Shown here piece after piece: positions 23,815 to 35,100 of a stretch of 37,372 nucleotides of DNA. Made by a program: the position numbers and the translations under genes. Source of the stretch: Bacteroidales bacterium (GTDB taxonomy: Bacteria; Bacteroidota; Bacteroidia; Bacteroidales; 4572-128); contig JAOZVH010000004.1 in the NCBI GenBank assembly GCA_029938235.1, positions 1 to 37,372 on the forward strand, read 5' to 3'. Each line of letters begins with the position of its first letter. Within the stretch, counting starts at the first letter, position 1. Below the pieces are notes generated by a model. The model was not told where the DNA came from and made no database searches. It saw only the letters and a program-made list of their open reading frames with translations.

Positions 23815-25638
23815 ATGAAAAATCGTTTAAAATATATATTTTTTTTAACTTTATTTTGGCTTTTTATTTTTTTTATATCAAAAATTTTATTTCTAATATA
23901 TCAATTTGAGTTTTCAAAAGAAATTCAATTTTTAGATTTATTGAGAATTTTTTTTTACGGAATGCCTCTTGACATTTCTATGATTTCTTATTTATTGATA
24001 ATTCCTTTTTTATTTTTTATTTTTTATTTTTCATCAAATGAAAATTTTATTAGGAATTTCCTTAGAATATATAATATCATTTTTATTTTTATTTCATTAC
24101 TTTTAATTGTTTTTAATTTAGAATTATATAGAAATTGGGGCTTTCATATTGATAGTACAATTTTACTTTATATAGAAACACCGAAAGAAATGATGGCTTC
24201 GGTTGATTTATCTACAAGTTTAAAATCTATATTTTTATTAGTTTTTTTATTCTCTTTCTTAATTGTTATTTACAATAAAATTTTTTTCAAAATTAATTTT
24301 GAAAAAAATAATTTCCCTAAGTCATTGATAATGTTTGTTTTAATTTTATTATTAATAATTCCAATTCGCGGAGGAATAGGAATTGCCCCTGTAAATGTTG
24401 GAACAGTTTATTTTCATAAAAAAAAATTTATTAATCATTCTGCTGTAAATGTTATCTGGAATTTTATGTATTCCATTTCAAAAATCGGAAAACATAAAAA
24501 AGTTAAATTTTTTGAAGAAAAAGAAGCAAAAAAAATTTTTTCTGATTTATACAAGGAAAATTTAGAAAATAATTTTATTTTAAAAAATAAAAATCCAAAT
24601 ATTGTTTTTATTATTTTGGAAAGTTTTACAGCAAAAGTTATAGAAAATCTTGACGGTAAAAAAGGAATTACTCCAAATTTTAAAAATTTACAAAAAGATG
24701 GCATATTTTTTAAAAATTTTTACGCAAATGGCGACCGTTCAGATAAAGGCATAGTTTCTATTTTAAGTGGCTATCCTGCTCAGGCAACAACTTCCATAAT
24801 AAAATTTACAAAAAAGACAGAAAATTTGCCTTTTATTTCAAAAGATTTAAAAAAATTAAATTATAAAAGTTCTTTTTATTATGGTGGAGATATAAATTTT
24901 GCAAATTTGAAATCTTATTTTGTAAACGGTGAATTTGATGAAATTATTAGTAAAAAAGATTTTCCAAGCGAATTTCATAATTCTAAATGGGGAGTTCATG
25001 ACCATTTACTTTTTGAAAAATTTTTTGAAGATATTTCTAAAGAAAAGGAAAAATTTTTCAAAGTTCTTTTTACTCTGAGTTCACACGAGCCTTTTGACGT
25101 TCCGATGAAAATAGTTTTTCAAGGTGATGATGAAGAAAATAGATTTTTAAATTCTGTTTATTACACTGATAAATGTATAGGAATTTTTTTTGAAAAAATA
25201 AAGAAAACAAAATTTTGGGAGAATACTTTGTTTATTTTGGTTGCTGACCACGGAAGTCGTTTACCTGATAATACTGCTAATTTTGAAATAAAAAAATTTC
25301 ACATTCCTATGCTTTGGCTCGGCGGAGTTTTGAAAAAAAAAGATACAATAATTAATTTATTTTCTTCGCAAACAGACATCGCAAAAACTCTTATGTCTCA
25401 ATTAAATATTGAAAATAAAAATTATATTTTCAGTAAAAATATTTTTTCTAAAAAAGCAAAATCATTTTCTTTTTATACTTTTAATGATGGTTTTGCTTTT
25501 ATAAACGATGGAAATCAAATTATTTTTGACAATATTAAAAAAGATTTTTTATTAAAAAACGGAATAAATTTTAAAGAAAATGAAAAAAAAGGTAAAGCAT
25601 ATTTTCAAATTTTAAACAATGATTTTTCTCTAAGATAA
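23815..25638 (+). CDS. LTA-synthase/phosphoglycerol-transferase-like membrane sulfatase-fold enzyme
   Basis: The 607-residue protein has about five N-terminal membrane helices (about 8-30, 55-73, 84-103, 137-155, 170-185) and a large extracytoplasmic sulfatase-fold domain (PF00884) from about residue 258. Key residues are visible: E269 in IVFIILESF, the nucleophile region NGDRSDKG with S309 (threonine in LtaS itself), SILSGYPAQ, SSHEPFDVP and VADHGSRLP. This matches the LTA synthase family common in Bacteroidota, whose members transfer phosphoglycerol or phosphoethanolamine-type groups onto envelope glycans or lipids. The substrate cannot be told; a Gram-negative cell has no lipoteichoic acid. 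It is the only gene of its type here, flanked by the His-rich lipoprotein and the giant repeat protein. Confidence 0.9.
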   Translation: MKNRLKYIFFLTLFWLFIFFISKILFLIYQFEFSKEIQFLDLLRIFFYGMPLDISMISYLLIIPFLFFIFYFSSNENFIRNFLRIYNIIFIFISLLLIVFNLELYRNWGFHIDSTILLYIETPKEMMASVDLSTSLKSIFLLVFLFSFLIVIYNKIFFKINFEKNNFPKSLIMFVLILLLIIPIRGGIGIAPVNVGTVYFHKKKFINHSAVNVIWNFMYSISKIGKHKKVKFFEEKEAKKIFSDLYKENLENNFILKNKNPNIVFIILESFTAKVIENLDGKKGITPNFKNLQKDGIFFKNFYANGDRSDKGIVSILSGYPAQATTSIIKFTKKTENLPFISKDLKKLNYKSSFYYGGDINFANLKSYFVNGEFDEIISKKDFPSEFHNSKWGVHDHLLFEKFFEDISKEKEKFFKVLFTLSSHEPFDVPMKIVFQGDDEENRFLNSVYYTDKCIGIFFEKIKKTKFWENTLFILVADHGSRLPDNTANFEIKKFHIPMLWLGGVLKKKDTIINLFSSQTDIAKTLMSQLNIENKNYIFSKNIFSKKAKSFSFYTFNDGFAFINDGNQIIFDNIKKDFLLKNGINFKENEKKGKAYFQILNNDFSLR

Positions 25639-25639
25639 A

Positions 25640-26040
25640 ATATTTAATTTTTTTTAATTTCAAAATAAAAAATCGTAAAATTTTGAATTAAAAAAAAATT
25701 TTTTTTCAAAAAAACCACTTTTTTTTATGATTTTTTTATAAAAAAATCATAAAATGCTGAAATTTTCAACATTTTTTAAATTAAAAAAAAATCAAAAAAC
25801 TTAAAATTTTAATGTTTTTTAAATTATTAAAAAAAAATTTTTTTCAAAAATCATTGAAATTTTAATGATTTTAAATTATTAATAATAAAAAATTCAAAAA
25901 ATACCGAAATTTTTATGACTTTTAAATTATTTTATTTTTTTTCAAAAATATTAAAATTTTAATGATTTTAAATTTTTAAAAAAATCAAAAATTTTAATAT
26001 TTTTTATATTAATTTTTTTTTATTAAAAAACGTTTTTTTT
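25640..26040 (+). repeat. Degenerate AT-rich repeat array (array 3)
   Basis: This gap before the giant gene holds about six loose copies of the intergenic repeat (T-run or A-run, then CAAAAA, then AAATTTTAATG, then TTTTAAATTATT). The marker C is at about 25707, 25793, 25845, 25895, 25943 and 25986. Spacing (43-86) and sequence are much less regular than in arrays 1 and 2, so this looks like an older, decaying array. No gene is seen in it. Confidence 0.65.
25723..25754 (+). terminator. 15-bp A/T hairpin after the LTA-synthase-like gene
   Basis: TTTTATGATTTTTTT (25723-25737) and AAAAAAATCATAAAA (25740-25754) are exact inverse complements with a 2-base spacer, about 85 bases past the stop. The stem has only two G:C pairs and sits inside array 3, so the terminator role is tentative. 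Confidence 0.4.
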
Positions 26041-26065
26041 TAAAATTTAATTTTTGAAATTGTTT

Positions 26066-26073
26066 TATATTTG
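26066..26073 (+). promoter_or_regulatory. Putative -7 promoter motif for the giant gene (TATATTTG)
   Basis: TATATTTG matches TAnnTTTG and lies after array 3, about 100 bases before the first in-frame ATG (26171) and about 52 before the likely non-ATG start region (26126). The reading frame of the giant gene opens at 26075, directly after this motif. Confidence 0.5.
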
Positions 26074-26125
26074 ATATTTTAAAATTAAAAAAAAAATAAA
26101 AAATTTTATAAAAAATTATATAATT

Positions 26126-26170
26126 ATAAAAAAAATTTTTCTTAAAAAACCGCTATTATTTTTAATTTTC
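26126..26170 (+). other. In-frame upstream extension coding the missing signal-peptide n-region
   Basis: The frame of the giant gene continues without a stop upstream of its first ATG to 26075. From ATA at 26126 it reads I-KKIFLKKPLLFLIF and then joins MFLYFSFFS, which together make a classical basic-then-hydrophobic signal peptide. Without it the protein would begin MFLYFSFFSINKK, with no basic residues ahead of the hydrophobic core. There is no ATG, GTG or TTG in the stretch 26075-26170. Translation from ATA or ATT, or a mutated ATG, is the simplest reading. A copy of the intergenic repeat core (TTAAAAAACCG) is part of it. Confidence 0.6.
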
Positions 26171-29100
26171 ATGTTTTTGTATTTTTCTTTTTTTTCAATA
26201 AATAAAAAAATACAAATAAAAGAAGATCAAGTAAATATTTTTGGTTTAGAAGAAAATTATTGTGAAAATTCCGAAAATGTAACTTTAATAGGAAATCCAG
26301 AAGGAGGAATTTTTGATGGTCCCGGAATATATGGAAATGAATTTAGACCAAATTCTTTAACAGCAGGAACTTATGAAATAAGTTACATTTTTGGTGAATT
26401 AAGTTATAGCAAAATTGTTACTATTAATACGGTTACAGAATTAAATTTTGAAAATTTAGAATTAGAAAACTTTTTTTGTCAGAATGATACAAATAATATC
26501 GTTTTAAAAGCAAATGTGCAAGGAGGAATTTTCTCTGGAGATGGTGTTCAAGACAGTATTTTTTCACCATTTTTGCTGGAAGCAGGAACGCAAACAATTC
26601 ATTATCAATATTATAATGAGTATAATTGTCTAAGTACAATAGAAAAAGAAATTGAAATAAAAGAAAAACCAAATTTAAGTTTTTCAAATTTAGAAAATAG
26701 ATATTGCAAAAATTCTGAGGATATAGTTTTATCTGCTAATCCAGAAAATGGAACTTTTTATGTCGAAAACATTATAAAAAATAATTTTGAAATTTCTAAT
26801 TTAGAAATTGGAAGTTATGCTATTTCTTATTTTTACAAGGATGAAAATAATTGTACCGATAGCATTTCAAAAAATGTTATAATTAATCCAATTCCTGAAT
26901 TAAATTTTAATTCTTTGGAAGCAGAATATTGTTATAATTCTCAGGACATAATTTTAAATGCAGAACCAGAAGGAGGAATTTTTGAAAATGAAGCAGTTGA
27001 TGGAAATATTTTTAATCCATCTTTACTTTCAAGTTCCGGAGAAACTAACATAGTTTATAATTTTACAGATGAAAATAATTGTCAAAATACAATTTCGCAA
27101 ACAATAAATATTCTCGATTTGCCAGAAATTAATTTCTCAGGTTTAGATGAAAATTATTGTAATAATGATAATTCTGGAAACATTTTAAATGGTGAACCTG
27201 CAGGAGGAGTTTTTTCTGGTTCTGGAATAATTGGAAATAAATTTTATCCAAAAAATCTTTCCGAAGGAACTTATGAAATTACATACAATTTTAGTGATGA
27301 AAATCTTTGTTACAACTCTGTAAAAAAAATTGTAAATATTTTTGGAGCTGGAGAAATTTCCATAGAAAATCTTGAAAATGAATATTGTATAAATTCTGAA
27401 AATGTAAATTTAGAAGTAAATATAAACGGAGGAATTTTTTCCGGCGACGGAATAACCGGAAGTATTTTTTCACCGAATGATGCTGGAGTTGGAGCAAAAA
27501 CTATAAATTACTCTGTGGAAGACGCTAATAATTGTCAATTGAATCATTCAAAAAATATTGTTATTTATGATTTGCCAGAAGTAACTATGCAATCTTTGAC
27601 AGAAAATTATTGTGTCAATTCAGATGATGTTGCTATAATTGTTTTTCCTGAGAATGGTGAATTTTCCGGAGATATAGAAATTTTAAACAACACTTTTTCG
27701 CCAAGTAATATTGTCGCAGGAAATTATGAAATTTCATATTCGTACACAAATGAAAAATCTTGTTCTAATACAATAACACAAAATATTTCCATTAATAATT
27801 TACCAATTTTAGATTTTGAAGGTTTGGAAAGTTCTTATTGTGGAAATGAAAATCCTGTAAATTTAACGCCAAATATTGAAGGAGGAATTTTTTCTGGAGT
27901 TGGAGTAAATTCTGCCAACGCAACTTTTAATCCAAACAATCTTATTCCAAATGAGTATGAAATTTATTATACATTTACAGATGAAAATTCCTGTACAAAT
28001 ATAGATACTCAGAAAGTAGAAATTCTTGGTCTTTATGATTTAGAGATTTTAAATCTATATGATTCTTATTGTTCTGATGCTTTGCCTATTTTGTTAGAAA
28101 CAAATTTGAACGGTGGAACTTTTACCGGAAATGGAATGGTTGGAAATCAATTTAGACCGTCAGATGCAGAATATGGAATTTTTGAAATTTCTTATCAATT
28201 TAGCGATGCAAATTTATGTGTCAGTGAAGTTAAAAAGATGGTTACTGTTTATTCTGCTCCGGAAGTTGATTTTGAAAATTTAGAGAGTGATTATTGTGAA
28301 AATTCTAATGTCGTAAATTTAGTTGGAATTCCTGAAAATGGAAGTTTCGAAGGAAATGGAATTGACGAAAAAGCATTTAATCCAGAAATTGCTGGTGAAG
28401 GTATTCATTCTATTTCTTATTCTTATACAGACGAAAATGGTTGTTATGCTTCAAAAATAAAAACCGCTATAGTTCATCCGATAGAAGATATTGATTTTAA
28501 CGGTATAGAGGAAGAATATTGTTTGAATACAGAAGATGCTATTTTAACTTCGGAAACAGAAAATGGAACTTTTTATGGTGATGGAATTTCTGGAAATTTA
28601 TTTAAGCCAAATTTGGCTGGAGTTGGAAATCACACGGTAACTTATTCTGTTACAGATGAATATCTTTGTACACATTCTAAAACTAAAAATCTTGTGGTTT
28701 ATGATTTGCCAAATGCAAATTTTATTAATTTTGACCAAACTTATTGTTTAACAAGTCCAGAAGTAATTTTACTTCCCGGTAATGAAAATGGCATTTTTTC
28801 CGGAGACGGAATAATTGAAAATGAGTTTAAATTTTCGCCAGAACTTGCTGGTCTTGGTGAGCATCAAATTACTTATACAGTAACTGACGAAAATAATTGT
28901 ACAAATACAGAAACAAAAAAAACTGATATTTTGGAAGTTCCTGAATTAGAAATTTTGGGTTTAGAAGACAATTATTGTATTGGAATTACAGAAATTGAAT
29001 TATCTGCAAATTTAGAAGGAGGAACTTTTTCTGGCGATGGAATAGTTGGAAATTATTTTTATCCAAATAATTTAGAAGTTGGAACTTATGAAGTTTTTTA

Positions 29101-32100
29101 TAATTTTAATAATTATTGTGATAATACCATCAGCAAAACTGTAAATATTCGTGGATTACCAGAATTAAATTTTGATGGTTTAGATGAAAATTATTGTCAT
29201 AATGCTGATTTTGTAAATCTTTCCTCAGAGCAAGAAAATGGTATTTTCTCTGGAAATGGAATAATAGAAAATAAATTTTTTCCACAAAATGCAGAAATTG
29301 GAGAAAATGAAATTACATATACTTACACAGACGAATTTAATTGTGAAAATTCAATTTCAAAAAGTGTAAATATTTATGAAATTGCGGAATTAGATTTTGA
29401 TGGTTTAGATGAAAATTATTGCATAAATTCTGTATTTGCTATTTTAACTCCAAATATTGAAGGGGGAAGTTTTTCCGAAAATATAGAAAATAATGAATTT
29501 AATTCTCAAAATTTAGGAGTTGGTACACATCAAATAACTTATTCTTTTACAGATTTAAATAATTGTTTTTTATCAAAAACGAAAAACGTTTCTGTAAATG
29601 ATATTCCAGAAATAAATATTTTAAATTTAGACGATGAATATTGTGAAAATTCTTTTTCTGTAAATTTAGAATCGTCGCCTGCAAATTGTAATTTTTCCGG
29701 AAACGGTGTAATTGATAATGTTTTTACACCGTCTTTAGCTTCGTATGGAATTAACACAATTATTGCAACTTTTACAGATGAAAAAAATTGTTCAAATTCC
29801 ATTTCAAAAGATGTTTCTATTTTTGATATGGAAGATTTAACTATAGAAAATCTCGAAAATGATTATTGCGAAGATGCAGAAAATGTTACTTTATCTGCAA
29901 ATATAGATGGAGGAACTTTTAGCGGAGCTGGTATAAATGAAAATATTTTTAGCATAAATAATTCTGGAATTGGTGAACATACAATTTATTATAATTACAC
30001 AGATTTAAATAATTGTACACAAATAATTTCTCAAAATGTTAATGTCCATCAAAATCCAGTTGTTGATTTTGGTTACACAACAAATATTTTTACAGATACG
30101 CCTGAAAATATTGTTTTAAATGCTGGTGCTGGATTTTCATCTTACGAATGGCAAGATGGCTCTAACGCACAAGCTTTTAATGTTCAAACTTGGGGAGATT
30201 ACAGTGTAGAAGTTACAGATGAAAATTCTTGTAAAAGTATCGCTGAGGTATCTATTTCTTTTAGTACTAATGATTTAGGAATAAAAAAAATCATTTCTCC
30301 TGTTTCAAAATGTGAACTTAGCGATAATGAAAATATTATTTTAGAAATAGAAAATTGCGGAGAAACTATTTTAGCAGGTGAAACTATCACCATAAATTAT
30401 AATATAGGTTCAACTCCTTTTGTTGAAGTAATTACATTAGAAGAAGATTTTCTTGCTTATACAAGTTTAATACATACTTTTTCACAAACAGCAGATTTTT
30501 CTAATTTTGAAAGTTATGATTTTGCGTTTTCTTTGGCAGGTGGAGATGGAAATTTTACTAATGATACAAAAAATGCTGTAATTAAAAATTTAAATTTTGT
30601 TGATTTAGCTTTAGATTTTGAAAATTTAGAAGACAATTATTGTATAAATTCTGAAAATTCTTTATTAACTACAAATGTAGAAGGTGGAATTTTTTCTGGA
30701 AATGGAATTAATGAAAATTATTTTTCTCCGGAATTAGCTGGTGAAGGAATTCATGAAATTAAATATACTTATATAAATGAAAATAATTGTGTTTCTGAAA
30801 TTACAAAAAATGTAGAGGTTTTTGATGTTCCAAATTTTGATTTTGAAATTAATGATTCATATTGTATGGGTTCAAATCCAGTGTTTTTAAATGCTTCTGT
30901 TGAAGGAGGTAATTTTTCTGGAAACGGAATTAATGGAATTAATTTTAATCCTAATGTTGCAGGAGTTGGAAGTCATAATATTTCTTATAATTACACAGAC
31001 GGAAATAGTTGTAATTATGAAATTACAAAATCAGTAAATATTTATGAGCCGCTTATTGCGAATATTAACGGTTTAAATGATGTTTATTGTAAAAATGGAG
31101 AAAGTTCAATTTTAATTGGTTTTCCAGAAAGTGGTTCTTTTTCAGGAACAGGAATTAGTGGAAGTGTTTTTAACCCTAATTTTGCAAATGACGGTGAAAA
31201 TACAATTTATTATAATGCTACAGATTTTAACGGTTGTGCTGTAAATACGACAAAAAATGTTTTTATTAATTCTTTAGAGGATTTAGATTTTGATTTAGAA
31301 GAAAATTATTGTATAAATTCAGAAAATATTTTATTAACACCAAATTTAGAAAATGGTATTTTTTCCGGAGAAGGAATTTTTGAAAATAATTTTTTCAATC
31401 CAAGTGTTTCTGGAATTGGTAATAATGCGATAACTTACACTTATAAAGATGAAAATAATTGTGTTTCTCAAATTACAAAAGAAACTAATATTTTAAGTGT
31501 TGGAGAGGTAGATTTTGACGGTTTAGAAAATGAATATTGTGTAAATTCCGAAGATCTTATTCTTTTACCAACCATTGAAAATGGTATTTTTTCCGGAGAA
31601 GGTATTGATGGAAATACTTTTTCGCCAGAAAATGCCGGAGAAGGTGCAAAAAACATAACTTATTCTGTTACTACAGAAAATAATTGTTTAATTTCTGTTA
31701 CAAAAAATGTAATTATTCACGGTTTACCGTCTTTAGAATTTAAAAATTTAGAAGATTTTTATTGTGTTTCTGAGCAAGGTTTTATTATGAATACAAATTA
31801 TACCGGAGGAATTTTTTCAGGAAACGATGGAATTGCTGGAAATGGATTTTTTCCACAAATTGCAGGTTCAGGAACTCATACTATAAATTATAATTTTACA
31901 GACGAAAATTCTTGTGAAAATACCATTTCAAAAGAAGTAGAAATTATAGAATTGCCTGATGCAAGTTTTACAGAATTAGAAGAAGAATATTGTTTAAATA
32001 CTCCAGATATAGATTTAGAAGCTTCAAATGAAGGAGGAATTTTTTCCGGAGATGGAATAATAGAAAATAAATTTTATCCGGAATTTGCAGGACTTGGAAC

Positions 32101-35100
32101 TCATATTTTAGAATATTCTTATACGGATGAAAATAATTGTAAAAATGATCTTTCACAAAATGTAACAATTAGAAATATTCCAAATGTAAAATTTAGAATG
32201 TTGGATAATAGTTTTTGTAAATCTGACGAAGCCATAGAATTGGAAGCAACTCCAACAGGTGGAACTTTCTCCGGAAATGGTGTTAATGGTGAATTTTTTG
32301 ACCCAAATGATGCTGGCGTAGGAACTCATAATATTGAATATAATTATGTAAATAATTTTAATTGCAGTAACACAGCTATAAAAAGTTTTACTATAAATGA
32401 TGTTCCAAGTTTAGATTTTCAAGGACTTGAAAATGAATATTGTCATAATTCTGACATTGTGAATTTAACACCAAATTTAACTGGTGGAATTTTTAGCGGA
32501 ATAGGAATTTATGAAAATACTTTTAATCCATCTTCATTAGAAACAGGAGTTTATAATATAAGTTACTCTTTGAATACAGAAAATAATTGTTATTCAAGTG
32601 TAGAAAAATCTGTTACTATTTTACCAATAATTGATGTAGATTTTACAAATTTAGATACTGACTTTTGTATAAATGAGACAAATATGACTTTGTCAGCAAA
32701 CGATGAAAATGCAACTTTTTCCGGAACAGCGGTTAATAAAAATATTTTTAATCCAAGTGTTGCAGGAATTGGGACGAATACAATAAATTTACATTTTACT
32801 GACGAAAATAATTGTAATATTGTAAAAAGCGAAATTGTAAATATACATTCTTTGCCGAATGTAGATTTTCAAAATTTAGAAAACGAATATTGTTTAAGTT
32901 CTGATACTGTACATTTACAAGGAAATTTTGAAAATGGAAATTTTTATTTTGATAATTCGGCTCTGGGAGATACTTTTTTTAGAATTGATAATTATAATGT
33001 TGGAAATCATCAAATAAAATTTTCTTATTTAGACGAATTTAATTGTTTTTCTTATAAAACTAAGGATTTTGTTATTGCTAATTTGCCACAAATAGAATTT
33101 GTAAATTTAGAAGAAGAATATTGTAAAAATTCTGAAGAAGTAATTTTACAATCAAATTTTCCAGAAAGTATTTTTTCCGGAGAAGGAGTTGTTGATGGAG
33201 TTTTTTATCCAAATCTTTTAGATGAAAATGTAGAAACTACAATTATTTACTGTTCATATACAGATGAAAAATCTTGTGTAAATTCTATAGAAAAAGAAAT
33301 TACAATAAATTATCCGACAGAAATAAGTTTTGAAAATTTAGAAAATTCCTATTGTTTAAATGATGAAATTGTAGTTTTAAATTCAGAATTTGAAAATTCT
33401 TATTTCTCTGGAAATGGAGTTATCGGAAACACTTTCAATCCAGAACTTGCTGCAGCAGGAGAGCATAATATTTATTTGCATTTTGTAAATGATAATAATT
33501 GTTTTTCTGATATTTCGCAAAGCGTAAATGTTTTAGAATTGCCGAATTTAAGTTTTGAAAATTTAGAAAATTCATATTGTAAAAATGACGAAAAAATTGC
33601 TTTGGAAGCAAATTTTGAAAATGCAATTTTTGAAATTCAAGCAGAAGAAAAAGATACTTTAGATATTCCAAACTTGGAAGTTGGAAGTTATAATATTATT
33701 TGTAATTATACAGATGAAAATTCTTGTTCAAATTCCATTTCAAAAAATGTAATTATAAATAACTTTCCTGACGCAAATTTTCAAGGTTTAGATACTGCAT
33801 ATTGTCAAAATTCTTTATTTTCTGTTTTACAAGCAAATGAAAATGGAGGAGAATTTAATGGTGATGGTCTAATTGAAAATATTTTTTATCCGAATTTATT
33901 AGATTCAGGAAATTATGAAATTTCTTATAATATAACTAATGAAAATAATTGTTCAAATTCTTTTACAAAACTTGTAAAAATTCATCATTTAGAGGAAATT
34001 ATTTTTTTAAATTTAGAAGAAAATTATTGTAAAAATGACATTGTAGTTTTAAAAGCTGCTCCTTCTGATGGATTTTTTGAGGGTTTTGGAATAGAAAGCG
34101 ATTCTATTTTTAAAGCTATTAGCTCTGGCGAACAAATTATTTTTTATAATTACACAGATACAAATAATTGTTTTCAGAAAGTTTCAAGAATTACAAATAT
34201 AAGGAATTTACCAATTATTGAATTTGATGAATTAGAAAAAAATTATTGTAAGAATGATATTTTAATTGCATTAAATGGAAATCAATTATCAGGTATTTTT
34301 TCCGGAGATGGGATAATAGGAAATAATTTAAATCCATCTTTGGCAGATGCTGGAGAAAATCAAATAACTTATTCATATACAGATAATAATAATTGTACAT
34401 CAGAAATATCGCAAAGTTTTAATATTAATCTTTTGCCTGATTTAAGTTTTGAAAATTTAGAAAATCATTATTGTAAAAAAGATGAAATTATAAATATACA
34501 AACATCTCCAACTTATGAAAATACTAATTTTTCTGGTGGAAATACAGATAAAGATGACGAGCTTTCATTAAATGAAATTGGAACTTTTATAATAAATGCA
34601 TCTTATACAGATGAAAATTTATGTGAAAATTCCATTTCACAAAATATAGAAATTCATGATTTACCAACCGTTTCTATTAATTTGGATTCTTTAGATTATT
34701 GCAAAGGTAATTCTTTACACCAATTAAGTGTTTCGCCAGAAGGAGGAACTTTTGAAGGAATGGAAGTTATAGATAATTCTTTCAGTATAGATAAATTGGA
34801 AAGTGGAAATTATAAAATTGTTTATGAGTTTACAGATGGATTTTCTTGTACTGCAAAAGACTCTGTAAATTTCGAAATTCATAGTTTACCGAGTGTAAGT
34901 TTTTCTGGAATAGATGAAGAATATTGTTTAAATAATGATACTGTTCATTTAACAGGAACTCCGGAAAATGGAATTTTCTCTAACTATACAGATACTTCAT
35001 TTTTTGTGCCGTCTATTTCCGGAGATTTTGAAATTAAATATGAGTTTGTGGACGAGTTTTTTTGCAAAAATTCGCAAACAAAAAACTTTACAGTTCATAA

